This document shows, one piece after another, positions 11,969 to 24,235 of a stretch of 64,000 nucleotides of DNA. The translations under genes were made by a program, and so were the position numbers. The DNA lies in contig JAJEKV010000008.1 of NCBI GenBank assembly GCA_021234155.1, positions 1,631,521-1,695,520 of the forward strand. The letters are read 5' to 3'. Within the stretch, counting starts at the first letter, position 1. Every line of letters begins with the position of its first letter. A model generated the notes under the pieces. That model was given only the letters and a program-made list of their open reading frames with translations. It had not been told where the DNA came from and searched no databases. Source of the stretch: Isoetes taiwanensis. Its lineage: Eukaryota; Streptophyta; Lycopodiopsida; Isoetales; Isoetaceae.

Positions 11969-13279
11969 AATATTAATAAACAACACATAATATTAATGCA
12001 AAAATAAACCATTGCATTCCAACACATTTAAATTAAATTCCCTAAAACCCCCTTTGGTTTGGGTGCATATTCACATGGGTCGCAACAGAGCCGCTGGATA
12101 GGCATATTCACCCCTTATTCCTTAATCTACACCGCACGCAAAGTTCCTCGCTTGTGGGGTATGCAAGTACAAAATTTTGCCCATGGATTGCCGCAGGATA
12201 ACATCCATCCGCGGATCGGTATTGGGAGGGTCATCCGCCGTGGGAGTTTTTAGGGATCGATTTGCCTTCTACTGACATTCTGGGACTTGGGCCGAATTGC
12301 TAATGCTATTCCATTGCAGCTTGTCCTCCTCAAGTCAATCGCGTTTGGATAGTGGACTTGATGCATCTCGGTTGTAGCATCGGCTTATGGGCTTCTAGGC
12401 CAGACACATTGCCGCTTCTGGATAAGTGGTCACTTAAGCTTCCGTGGAGTAAGTGGCCCGCCATGTGGAAGTGGGCGGAATACATTGCCTCCTCCTAAAA
12501 AACTGCACTCTTCTATGGCGATCTTGCACCGTAGCCTCGGGGGTGAATGTCCCGGAAACATGTGTTCAAGCCCTCGTGTAGCGTAAAACATGCCCTCTAT
12601 GGGAGGAGGCCGAGAGACCATTGAGCATCGCTTTGTCCTATGCACGAGGTAGGGGCAGCTTGGTCCCGGGTGAGAGCCCCTTTGTCTTCACCGCGCGGCC
12701 GTAGCTTCTCATGGGAGTCTTTCCTAGCTGGTCGCTGGCCAAGCAAAGAAGCGCTCCATTTATGCAGAGCTTGGCTTCGTGGTTGATTTGGAAAGACTCG
12801 AGAGCCAAGGTCTTCCGAATGCAGTGCTTAGCCCTTTCGTTGGTTCCGATCTTGAGGCATAAGTTGTGGCAGCTTACCAAGTCTCAAGCTTGTCCGCACG
12901 CTTAAGCTGAAATTTGGTCGACATTCCTACAGATTGTGAATCATGATGGGCACTTCATTTCTTAGCACCACACTTATCATTGTACTTTCATCACATTCTA
13001 GTGGTTTAATATATTCCTATATTCTTCAAAAAAAAAAGTACAAAATTTGCTATAATTGTATAATAAGATTCACAAAATACTATAAGATTTCAAGTTTAAA
13101 TACTATATGGTGTTGATTTTTACGTGCAAAAAATACAATTATGAGGGCTCATGTCCCTACGCCACCCCTCGCGGTGAATATGCACCCAAACCAAGGGGGT
13201 TTTAGGGGAATTTAATTTAAATGTGTTGGAATGCAATGGTTTATTTTTGCATTAATATTATGTGTTGTTTATTAATATT
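11969..13279. mobile_element. Long-terminal-inverted-repeat element hosting an L1 tail
   Basis: Bases 11969-12074 and 13174-13279 are near-perfect inverted copies of each other: each begins AATATTAATAAACAACAC when read inward, and each ends at GTGCATATTCAC. Between them lies about 1.1 kb, of which 12181-13035 is a later L1 insertion. Removing that and one copy of its target duplication leaves an element of roughly 0.4 kb, the size of a non-autonomous foldback or MITE-like element. No transposase is encoded. The motif CCCCCTTTGGTTTGGGTGC inside the arm resembles MITE termini, so the true end could lie at that motif and the outer AT-rich part could be a duplicated flank. I see no clear short target duplication outside the arms. 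Confidence 0.75.
12181..13035 (+). mobile_element. L1-type LINE 3' fragment with target duplication
   Basis: The insert has the C-terminal zf-RVT-like tail of an L1 ORF2 (LASWLIWKDSRAKVF, about 12770-12815) and a 3' end reading TTTAATATATTCC..ATTCTTC followed by poly(A). The same 3' end style is seen in the L1 fragment at 30961-31690. It is flanked by AAGTACAAAATTTTGC (12165-12180) and AAGTACAAAATTTGC (13036-13050), a 15-16 base duplication with one base lost. This proves that it entered the inverted-repeat element after that element was in place. Stops and shifts interrupt the coding part. Confidence 0.85.
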
Positions 13280-16200
13280 ATGTGTTGTTATGTTGGGAAA
13301 TTTTTTGGGCCCTTCGGGCCCTAATAAAGGGCTTTGAGCACTAAGCAAGGCATATATGCACAAAGAAGAACTACATGCAAAAGCAGAATTAAAACAATTT
13401 AAAAGTAGAATTAGGAAATGCTGAGTAATATATATTTTCGTGGCCACAATACATGGGAATAAGTGTAGTTATCATATGTTATGAAGTTTCGCCAACCTTC
13501 AATTGCAAACCTTAATCACATAATTATGAAATCTATTAATATCATCAGAGTAAGGAATTATATTATGTAATCAAATTCAATCATTCACCAAATGACAAGA
13601 AATAAAACTGCAGCCTAATGATAGCCTTTTCAAGTTCTTATTTCATAACTGCCAACCCTAGTGACTGCACAAAAACCCTTGTAAGCACGTAAGCACGATA
13701 TTCAACATTTTCGCATTCCATCTTATCTACTTTCAGGCCTGAAAGTGCAACTTCAAGAACCTTAAAGCCAACTAGTAAGGTCTGTAGAAATTATGTGATG
13801 CCATGGTAAATTAATGACTATAGCATCCTGCATAGCCTGGTAGGCAGCCTCCATAGCTCTGGCAGCCATTTCCTCACATATTCTCCAGTGGGATCAATCT
13901 CATAGCTTTCATCCTCACCATTCACATTCTATGCTATTGTCTGCAATGGTGATATGCAACAAGCCTTGTCTTGCAGGGCGCATTCTGCTAACAGATAAAT
14001 ACTCATGAAATAAGATCCGCCAGTAAAGGTATTGCCAAAGTTGCAGCCCCTGCACATGTGGCAAATTGCGCATCTCTTATTATCGTATGCAAAATCCTTT
14101 TATATCCGCTTTAAGCCGACTTCAACTAACAAGGATGCATTGTGTTGAGGCGGCCTAATATTGTAGCATAAGAAAACAAATGTTCAATTCCACGACACGC
14201 TTTGCAAAGTGAGCAAGCTCCACGACACCTAGTTATATTTTAATTATTTACGCCATTTTCGCGAATGCTTACAAGCCGCTTTGTTCATTGAGCTGCCATG
14301 CAGTGAGCAAGCTCCACGACCTGCAAGAGAAGATAAACACCATGATATGTAAAAGGAATACAAGAACAAACAACAGGTTTAGTTTAGGGCGGATGGACAA
14401 ACAAATGGTACAGATCCGGGAGGAGCGTACCACGACTTCTACCGGATTTGCATCCATATTTCGTCCAAGCATTTCTAGTTTGCCGTCATGCCATGCTCTG
14501 CGCCGTGATTGAATGGTTGCTTTAGGGCAAAGAATGCCCTAAAATCCTATCCACGAGGCTTGCATGTTTTGCCCTAAAATAAAAAGAGGGCTTTTGTTGT
14601 GAGCCCTTGGATGTTGGACCATTGGAAAAAAAACGCTAAATCAACGACTAAGAAATGGTGCACTCTAGATGTACGCATTAGTACATCCATTCGAATACGC
14701 CATGAAATCTTAAGAAAACCTTTGTGAAAAGCGTACAAAAACACAAAGAAAACCCCCTGTTATTATGCTACATATTCATATGAGGCATCCATCGATTGGC
14801 TTGGACCATTGATTTGGAATTTACAATCCAGAGCGCGACCCGTAAAAGTGTAGAACGATATCTGTTGTTGTTGCATATGACTGTTTTCCAATGGTTAGAC
14901 TATAATTTTCATTATATATAATTATATATAGCCGGGCATCTTGTTCGAACATGCACCAAGGCCACAGTAATAAAATTTCAAGCCTCTAAAAAAGTGGCCT
15001 TGGTAGGGCTCAAAATAGAAGTGTTTTTTGATGCATCATATTATTAATAGATGTGTATGGTTTGGGAATGGTGGTTTGCAACATATAGCATAGAAGACAA
15101 CATTGTTTTAAACTATAGATAGATTAATGATTAGAATAGAATAGAATAATGGACACAACTAGAAGTTTAAAATAAACATTATATGTTTGGAAACATATAC
15201 ACACTTTTAATGAATGAACATAACACATCTTTATTACATATTCTAAACAAGATGCATCTGGGCTACTTCGATCATCAGATCCGTTGATCCTATGGCGACA
15301 GTCGAGGCCTCTGAGCGCCTCTTATTTTGATTATGGTTGTTTATGATTGAGGGTGCCTATGATTTTGAAATATAAGATACTAGTGCCCCTCTAAAATTTT
15401 GAAATATGAAATACAGAGACTCGAACCTCTACCAAAACAATTCAATATTCTAATAAGAACCTCTACCAAATGATTATTTTCAATTCTATTCTCTTTTTGC
15501 CCTACTGGGCTTACAACTTTTCTTGCAATTCTAACATATCTGCACAGCACTTCCACCTCAGCAAAACTGATGTGGCATGAGACTACATCATTGGATCTTC
15601 AGTTTTACAAATCAACAACTAGGGAAATTACAAAATGGCCAAGAAAATAACACAGAGATACTAGGCGGCGTCTTTTTTGCTTCTTCCTACATTGCAGATG
15701 AGAGCTTTGTATTACATCTAATATACTTCTATGGGGTACTTATGAGTGTCAGGAATTTTCTCCTCTGGGATGCCTGTTTGGTTTATTTTTTCTTTTTGGC
15801 TCACAGGCCTTGATTTGGGAGTTGAGTTTCCCTTTAGATTCAATCTAACCTCTTATATTCGGGCTAACATGTTGTACCATAAGTTCTTCTATTCCAGTTT
15901 CAAGGTCTAGTGGTTTTTGCACTAACTTTTGGTTATTAACCAATTATTCTCTATCAACGTCATGCCTAGGACTAAAAATAGCTTTAATTTACATTCTATC
16001 CTTCGTTTATGATAACACAAAAATAATTTTATAGATCTGATTCCTTTATCTGCATCAAGGATTGATGATGCAAAAAGGAGCATTCTTTCTTTACCATTTG
16101 CAGACCACCATATGGCCCCTAGTACATGCTATAACTTTTAGAGAAGGAGATGGAGATGAGGAAGATAGAGCAAAGTATAGATCTGTGCAAGGGAGATAGC

Positions 16201-17690
16201 AGTAAATGTGGCAAGTTCTGAAATGACTAACCTGTTTTTCCTTTTTCTTTTTTCTTTTGGTATCTTTGATTGCATCAAATCCAACAAATTTGAAGAGTAG
16301 GTCGTTGAAATAAAAAGGTTTACTAGATCTCTTTCTTCTTTTGATCTTGTTGCATTCTTGATTGAGTAAAAACCACTTATATTACATTCTGCCTCCTGGT
16401 CTAATCATGTGTTGACATGTGGCAATTGATTCTTTTTAGTAGATTTTGCATTCAATATTTTTAGACATTTAGCCAACATTCTACACATTTACTTAACATT
16501 CTGCTCACAAGTGGTTTTCACGTAACAAAAATGTCACTTTAGGCGACATTCTCATATGTCGACAATACCTAAGTGCCTCCGCGCATCGATAATGTTTCCA
16601 CATAAGAATGTCATCTTGTATACGCGTTGGCAAAACAACTTGATTTGGAGCTCTAGAATATGATTCAAATCTCCACAAGAACCTGGTTTCATCTTCGAAG
16701 GTTGCAAAAAGACAAGCCAAGTTTACTTTATAGTTTTAATAAAGGGCCAAGGTTATTTGAAGAAATAAATATTTACTTTTTAAAAAGGCCAAGTCTATAA
16801 AAAGAAATGCCAAGTTTGAAAGATCATGCATTACTCGGTGATCAGTGATTGTTGAAAATCAGTTATCTTGTGGCATCAATTTAGAATTTGCATAAACTAT
16901 GTATACCAGAACATAATGTTCAGTTATAAATTGGAATATCCATCTAGTCATATGTGACTCAAAACTTCTATAGACGATTTTGAGAGGAATGCGACGACAT
17001 AGTAACTGAAACCTTGAGACCATTGCAAAAATGCATGTCCTTTCTAAAGGCAAAGCTAAGCGATGAGCAAGTTTCTTGAGGAATTAAAAAAAGAAGGATA
17101 GTCTTCACATATACCGATGTTGCCATCACAAATGTCAAATATAGATAAAAAAGCTTCTTCATGTTGGGCATAGTGAAAGACTGGCTATAGCCTTTGCACT
17201 CCTTTATACACCACCAAGAACTGTCGTAAGGGCGACAAAGAAATTACAAATGTGTTGTGATTGTCATGAGGTAATGAAATTGATATCAAAATGTGTACAT
17301 TGGAAGACTATACTAAGATGTGCATATTGCATTCATAAATTCAAGGTGGAATTTGTCTTGTGGAGAAATATAATGTGCCGGTATCATAACTCTTAATGAT
17401 AACGAGATTTCTATGATGATAAAACTTTAGAAGCCTAGTTAAAACACACAATGTGCGACTTAACAATATGTTGTGAAGTCAAAACTTAAAGTTAAGTTTC
17501 TCTATGTTTTGCAGACATTTGAAAAGCGTAAACTCAGGTGAGGAATGCAACCATTATTCATTTATTTTGGGATTCTCAATTTTGGGACGAATTTTGGATT
17601 GAAGTTTTTTCCAAGTTAAAGTATTTTGCATATGTTATTCCATTTTGCAATTAAACACAGAATCACAAATAGAATTATGTGTAGCCAACA

Positions 17691-17691
<1 letters not shown>
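13280..17691. other. Long non-coding stretch
   Basis: No gene that I can support in 4.4 kb. It contains a short hairpin GGGCCCTTCGGGCCC at about 13308-13322, just after TGTTGGGAAATT, which could be the start of an old LTR. A repeated 'gagcaagctccacgac' occurs at about 14211 and 14305. An (AATAG)n patch lies at about 15133-15149, and copy 2 of a dispersed repeat at 15545-15655. The remaining open frames are short and without family. Confidence 0.4.
15545..15655. repeat. Dispersed repeat, copy 2
   Basis: This is the counterpart of 5705-5825: 'cacctcagcaaaactgatgtggc..cagttttacaaatc..gggaaattacaaaatggccaagaaaataa'. Orientation is the same. The copies are clearly diverged, so both are old. Confidence 0.55.

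Positions 17692-17731
<40 letters not shown>
17692..17731. repeat. Poly(A) tract of 40 bases
   Basis: An uninterrupted run of about 40 A lies just before the first recognisable part of LINE copy A. It may be the tail of an unrelated retroposon on the plus strand, or a simple-sequence expansion. The upstream sequence (17300-17690) gives no hint of a source element. Confidence 0.8.
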
Positions 17732-17734
<3 letters not shown>

Positions 17735-17789
17735 CGGGGTATTTATATAATGATATAAGCTCACATCACAAACTAATATAAATGAACTT

Positions 17790-20700
17790 AATACATTTTG
17801 AGTCACTTCGCAGGGATGATCCCCAAGGATATCATAGCTTTCTTCCGAACATCAAGAGGGATTGCGACCCTTGAATTTCTCATTGGAGTTTTGGTTGGAA
17901 CCCATGAAAATAATATGAAGGATGAAGGCTATCTCAAGCCACATATCTGGCCTCTACTTCTTTGTCCAACAATCTGTATATCTTCTTTATCCTGCACATT
18001 GGTCAACTAGTGTACAGGACACCACAACTCCATTTGCGCTGTATTCAAATTACGACCACTTGTTTCCGTGCAAATATCTGAGATGGTGTATCCCATCGAC
18101 ACAAGGAAGGTCTCCATACTCTCTCTTTTACAAGGACGAATTGATGACAATCCACGCCAAGATATTTAGATCTATCTTTCCTTGGACCAACATAATGTTT
18201 ATCAGCAAGGGGAGGTGTCATTGACTTATGTATGCTACTAATGTCATCATCAACAACATCTGCTTTTACCAAGCACTTTTGCTTGGTGACTTTAATGCAC
18301 GCACAGGAGCCGAGCAGGTCCCAAAATTTGAGCCCCGATGAGGACGTCTTCCGTTGAACGCAGAGGTGGCTTGGTCAAGGGTGTCGACGACAACCATATT
18401 TCGCGCTATGGTAGGCGTTGTTGTTCTTTGGGTAGTATCTTCGACCGCTTATTTGTAATGGGTTGGCACAATGGCCATCTTCCAGCCGCTACACTTGTAG
18501 ACGGAGAGAACCAAGGGGCGGCTCCATTGTCGTGGATTATCTGGCTGGTGGAGGAACGGGATCGCACTGGTTACCCATTTTTCCATTGGAACAGACACTT
18601 TCGACGACAGGAAGTGAACTCGGACCACCATCCCTCGCAGGCATCTCCATTGGCAAGCTCCCGCGGCATCTCGCCTCAACACCCGGTGTGCCCCAAGTGC
18701 TGGACCGATCACGTCGGAGGTTCCTATGCCCGGTTGCTTGAGCATGACCTGGCGGGACCATTGCAACTCCCCACACTTCAACAACAATTGCTGGCTGACT
18801 CACCCGCTTCCGACAAAGAAATGAGATGCTTTGAAAGAGGCCGCCACGGCTTAACCTTGGGCGCTACCACCTTCCCCCACAACGGAAGGTTTGATGGAAA
18901 GTGTCGGGAGCTCAAGCGCGACACTTCGGTAAGTCATCGATCCCACCTCCCGCCCACGGGCCATCGGTCAATACCGCCCTTCCTCAAGAACAAGAAAGCC
19001 GGATACCTCGCAGAGCATCAGCATGCAGATGTTTGGTCTCCTAGATCGACGCCCCAAGATAGTGGAGAAGGGTCTTGAGCAAGACCGCAGCCCGACAAAG
19101 AACATCACCTCTGAGCAATGGGTACAAGATTTGCAACAGCTTTTACATTTCGGGGCCAAACACCAATTCCTCCACAGATAGGCATGGCTCTGGTCATCAC
19201 AGAGGGGGATGTCATCATGGGCCTACAACGTCTAGCTAATGGGAAGGCAGCAGATTTAGATGGCATGTGGGCAGAACTTCTGAAATGGGCTGGGCCTCCA
19301 CTGGTGCCTGTTCTCATGGTGTTCTTCAACAAAGCATTGCAAGAAGGCTTCCCTCCGCAGTGGACCACTAGTAGAGTTGTGCCCATATACAAGGTAGGGG
19401 ACCCTCAATGTCCGGCCAACTATCGTACTATTATGGTCAGCTCTCTCTTTGCAAAACTGTTGGCTGGCATCCTTGAGCAGCGGCTGACAATATGGGCAGA
19501 GGAGGCAGATGTGCGAGCTCTCACACAGGCAGGTTTTCGGCGCAGGCATTCCACCATTGATCATATCTTCACTCTGCGCACATTGATTGAGGATAGCAGG
19601 AATCACCGACAAAACCTGTACTATTGTTTCATGGATTTCACAAAAGCTTTTGACACAGTGCCCCGGAACAGGTTATGGGACAGACTGCGGCAGCTAGGGT
19701 GGGGACTCCCCTTCACTTGCAGAATCACGATTGTATAGGCTATATGAGACATGCAAAAGCCGTATCACATCGTCAGGACAGCCGGTAATCAAGAGTATTA
19801 GAGTGCGTCAAGGTTGCCCTCTCCCCACACTCTTTGGCCTATACATTGACCAGCTGGAAGATTGGCTCTCTGAGCATGGAGGTGCGGGCGCCATCTCATG
19901 CATCACACAATCCCGCAACTCATATATGCCGGCGATGTCAACCTCCCTGGCCTATACTCCGGAGGACATGCAACGCCACTGGATGCTCTTGACACTTTTG
20001 CCGATTCATCGCATGCGAAGTTAACTTGGCCAAAACTAGGGTGCCGCTAGTTTCATCATCCCGTCGACCAAGGCTTCCCTCATTCACTTACCGAGGGACG
20101 GGATGTAGAGGTGGCTCCGACCTACAAGTACTTGGGGATCGAAGTTCTCTAATACCACCCATTGGGATGTCGCCATCGGGGTTGCGGGTCATGGCAGGTT
20201 GGAAAGCATTATATGCCATGCGGAACAATAGCCACAAAGGCAGAGTTGTATGTTTGGGGCCACGGTCCACACTTATTTGGAGGGCATTGGTCGAGCGGTT
20301 CTTTTGTATGGGGCAGAGTGTGGGGTCCGGTGATATCCTCAACGGAATGACCCGGAAGTGAAAGCCTTCTTGACCGAGCAAGGTAGCCCTTAAGGACTAA
20401 AGTTAAGCCAAAATGCTATTTTTAATCGAGAAATTTTGACACTATGGTTTAGTAGGACCCGTTATAGATGAAAAAAATTAAATTAGCCAACTTTTCTACA
20501 AACAAATCTCACTCCACTTGAAAATTCGCCACATCCATTAAGCGTCATAACTATGGATTCGCCTTATCCTCTACCCTCCTTCTCGAAGATTTCTTATGGA
20601 ATCGCCTAATATTCTAGGCTTTCTTTATAACCTAATCTATTCTCCATATCCATATAGGTACATATGATAATTTTAAGAGTTATTTTTGTAGCTATTGTGT

Positions 20701-21934
20701 TTCAAATACTTCAAAGGATGCACTTGAGAGCATTTTTTTACAGACCTCCCTTTTGTTGTTTATCTACAAGGATAAGCCACGTTCTCATTTGCAAAGGTTA
20801 AGTTGTGGTATTGCATCATGCAACTACAATTATAATGTGTTTGTGTCCTTGATTAAATATGGATCTTTGGTGAATAAAATTTTAGGACAATTGCACTTGA
20901 AAAATAAAGACACTTAAATCTTGGCAAAATAATATTGGCCATAATTAAGCCCTAGATTTCTATAAAAAAAACATTCATGTGTAGAAAACATTCGCCCAAG
21001 ATAACTAATCTTGCAACTCTATTATGCCTTCTAAATTATGCTTAGACAAATTTGGCCTTAAGGGCAACCACGGACTACGAGCCCTTGGGGTAAAGTCCAT
21101 AGTTCCATACGGATCCTACTCGGAAAGGCGGGTTTTCTACCACTTCAGCGAGGCCGCATTGGAGCGCCATATCATTTACTTCAAAAGATGGTGGTTATGG
21201 GTGATACCGTTTGCCCAACCTTGCTTTTGGCCATAGCGATGGGTCTCCAGCGCTTTGAAAGCCTTTGGAAGGACAAGCAAGCTTCGGTGGACCGTATATG
21301 TAAGGACAAAGAAGGATCACAAGGCATTTAAGTTGTACCTAGATGCTACTTTCCTTAAAAAGCTCGGGATGAGATGCTCGGACGCCACGTTAAGGCGGCA
21401 CACTATCATCGAAGTCAATCGTGGAGAGGCCCATACCGACTTGTACACCGGTTGCCCATGAAGAAGCGGACTTATAGCTTCCATTCGCGCGGGTGCACAT
21501 CGCCTCCGCATTGAGACGGGGCATTGGGCTCGGGAAGCGCGAGCAAAGGCTTTGCGGTGTTGCCACCGAGCCATTGAGGATGAATGTCATGCCCTCTAGA
21601 TCTGCCCAGCGTTTGCCAATATCAGAGAGCGATATGTCCGATTACTAGTGCCTGGACAACCGTTGCATGAGTTATTGAATACACGGCGTCGGTGGGTTTG
21701 TTGGGGTCATACCTCAGGAGGTTATGGATGGATGCGGACTTCGGTTGTGTCTTCGGGGCGGATTGAACCGTCTCTACACAATTGTATAAACATGCCGGCA
21801 GACTTATTATGCTTCGTGTTTTTCCCTCGAAAACCCTTGAGGGAGGTTTTTAATCATGTCGATGAATACGGCTTGCTGCTCTCTTTTTGTTTGGGTCCCA
21901 TAGGCCGGTCGGTCTTGGGGCGCTAAAATCTATT
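17790..21934 (+). mobile_element. LINE copy A, near full length, frameshifted
   Basis: A single ORF2-like polyprotein is recognisable in pieces. The endonuclease domain (about 17.8-18.35 kb) has the diagnostic LLLGDFNARTG at about 18276-18312. A linker follows (18.35-19.1 kb). The reverse transcriptase fingers and palm lie at 19118-19738, with GFRRRHSTIDHIF and FMDFTKAFDTVPRNRLWDRL. The next frame (19731-20024) has VRQGCPLPTLFGLYIDQLEDWL. The YADD box is damaged, because the expected segment reads YMPAMSTSLAYTPEDM. The thumb is at 20026-20361, and a C-terminal CCHRAIEDECHAL..ICPAF at about 21555-21620. The 3' UTR and (TATTC)n tail end at 21934. At least four frameshifts make it inactive. It abuts a DUF7869-type fragment that also abuts copy B. 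Confidence 0.85.
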
Positions 21935-24090
21935 CTATTCTATTCTTTAGATAGCCAACCACCTTTAGGTTCATCACAAGACGTATCCACTTCTCCCAGC
22001 AACTGATGCACCTTTTTTGAATAATCAATCAGTGCACTATTTGTGTCATCAAGTCTACTGTTCCAATGCTTGATGTAGTCATTGATACTATCCCTTGTTC
22101 TCTCCAAATGCTCCACTTCAGAGTATGGCTTTAGGGTTTTTGGTTGACCATTGGATATCTTCGGTAACTTGGGGTCATTCTCATCCCTTTTCCAAATTTT
22201 TGATCCTCCAAGAGGTCTCCAACAATCATCTGAATGTCTCATCTTCCATTAGAATTTTGAAATCCCTTCCTCATCATAGAATGTGAATTGTAGAGGTCTA
22301 ATGTAACCCTTAAGATCTAATGCATAATCCTCTACAAAGGCCTTCCAATCAGGCACTTCTTGTGTGAGCAACGCTATAGGAGGAGGAGAAGTGCATTGAG
22401 CAAAAAGTTCCATTACCCTTGGTAGATTTGTCACAATCTATTGTTTCTACGTGACTATACTTCCCAACCAATGCATCCACATCTTCATGCGTATATCCAG
22501 GCATTAAGAAAACCAAGTTTACTCTCTCAAAGATACTAACAGCTGTCAAATATGATAAAAATGAAAACATCCATCTATTTTTATTTTGACCAGCATAGTT
22601 GTCAAGATGCAAGAGAAATCTTCTACGTAACTCTCGAGGTTTAGGACGTGAACTTGAAGCTTCAACATGTTCACTAATATATGTTCATCTAAACCTTGCT
22701 TTATTGACCTTCTTAACATTATTAGGATGCCCATCCAACAAAGCATCAAGCAATGGCGGGATAGCTCCTTGGTTGTGGAGGTCTCCAGTATAACCATTCT
22801 CAAAGTTTCTCAGACATCTCATTACACTACTGATATGAAAGTCTAGACCATCATTCCACCACTCTAGATTAAAATAGCTATAGTAAGCTGGAGCATGCCC
22901 GTGCAAAATTGCCCCTGTCGTGGATAGTTGTAGAGGGTAAGCTCTTCCACACATTTTTGGTATATAACTATATTGTGGAAGACATGTCTTATGCTGGTCC
23001 ATCTTATTCATCATCATGTATAATGAAAAGATAGTTTTCTAGTTCCATTGTAAATAATGTCCTCCACATCCAATAAGTAGATCTACATGAAGTTGGTCGG
23101 TCAAATGATCCTTTATTTTCTCCCTTATTTTAGCCCTTAGACTTGGTTGCTTTGTCTTCTCCAGGTTCTTCAATTTAGCACACAAGTTGCACTTTGCAAA
23201 GCTGTTTGAAGTATCTACAATGACATGCTTAAAATGCTTGCTCGATAGCCTACTGAAGCTTGGTTGCAAAATAGGATTCACTTTAAGCTCACGAAAAAGT
23301 GTGTTTATTTCCTCCAAAATGTTTTTTTTTTTGGTACAACAACCCATTAAAAGATCGATAGCTCGGTGATAGAATGCTTGACTTGCAAGCAAGTGGTCTT
23401 GGATTCAATCCCTAACCTGCCCATCCAAAAGGCTCATTTCTCAACACTCCTCTCATGACAAGTGTATTCTTGGTAAATTGCTCGTGATTCAATCAATTGG
23501 TCAATATTAAAGAATAATACACATTTATTCCAGCAACATTCCATTCCTCTAACCTTTACAGAGACTCATGTGAGCAATTACCATCTGCCTTGCACCTTTT
23601 GGTAATGTGTGACCGAGTGTGCCTTCTTATTTGACCATATGCTTCTGCATGTCAAAGGAGTTGCATCAACACCCTGATTGTCAGCCACAAATTTAGAATC
23701 TGGGAAGAGGTAGTTGTCTATAAATCTAGTGCAATATATAGGCAATGGCATTAAAGTTAGAACATCCAAAGTTCTTGTACAAGCAATATATTTCTTGTCA
23801 CCTGCCCCATTCTCCTTACAATGGTCCACAAACTTGTTAATTGCACAACTATTCTGCTTGAATAAGATCAGCTAGAAGAATAATTCCTTCCCCTACTAGC
23901 TCCTTGTTGCATTGGTGTATGAGCTCCACCTTCTTGTTTCTCCAATTCACCCTCCTCTGGAGAACAATTGACTTTTTGAAACTTTTTTAGGATCACCGGC
24001 ATTCCTAGCATCATCAACTTTCCTAGGTTGGTTGATCTGGACCATATAAATATACACAGATAAGTATCTAGATACAATTTTACAATACCC
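21935..24090 (-). pseudogene. DUF7869-type transposon protein, decayed
   Basis: On the minus strand, fragments line up as one protein. An N-terminal part lies at 23578-23829 (CRSIWSNKKAHSVTHYQ). The next part (23039-23330) carries FAKCNLCAKLKNLEKTKQ, a C..C pair and charged helix. Then comes 22685-23017. The hallmark block HLDNYAGQNKNRW (about 22570-22610) is followed by FLMPGYTHEDVDALVGKYS (about 22460-22510), and a C-terminal region runs to about 21940. The DN..gQNKN and G.THEDVD motifs are those of the DUF7869 domain, found in transposon-derived proteins of plants and animals and likely an RNase-H-fold nuclease domain; the fold assignment is inference. A tRNA-like SINE interrupts the frame at about 23345-23560, and there are frameshifts. 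The last 390 bases are repeated at 44612-45008. Confidence 0.7.
23340..23560 (+). mobile_element. tRNA-derived SINE-like insertion
   Basis: The stretch has a tRNA-like RNA polymerase III promoter: box A-like TAGCTCGGTGATAGAATGC at about 23359, an anticodon-arm-like CTTGACTTGCAAGCAAG (would-be anticodon TGC), and box B-like GGATTCAATCCC at about 23400. The acceptor stem does not close properly, so it is not a functional tRNA. Position and spacing fit the head of a tRNA-derived SINE. It lies inside the DUF7869-type reading frame and supplies a spurious N-terminal extension there. The 3' limit is estimated from where the transposase frame resumes. Confidence 0.6.
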
Positions 24091-24235
24091 TATTTTTCTA
24101 GATTAAATTTTACAATTTCCAGTACATGCCCCACCTTGGGATTATTGGCATTGCCAACATCACCAATTTTTCCATTTAATTCACCTGGAATATAAGAATG
24201 ATATATTTAGTTAATTAGTGATAGACTGAATTGCT
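24091..24235. other. Junction between DUF7869 element and LINE
   Basis: A short AT-rich stretch ends abruptly at a GC-rich one near 24235. I see no duplication flanking the LINE that starts here. Confidence 0.3.

Noticed and set aside
15133-15149. (AATAG)n patch as a minus-strand LINE tail
   Set aside because: No LINE 3' UTR adjoins it, so it is treated as a microsatellite.
23340-23420. A functional tRNA gene
   Set aside because: Box A and box B are present but the acceptor and T stems do not close, and the sequence continues as a longer retroposon.
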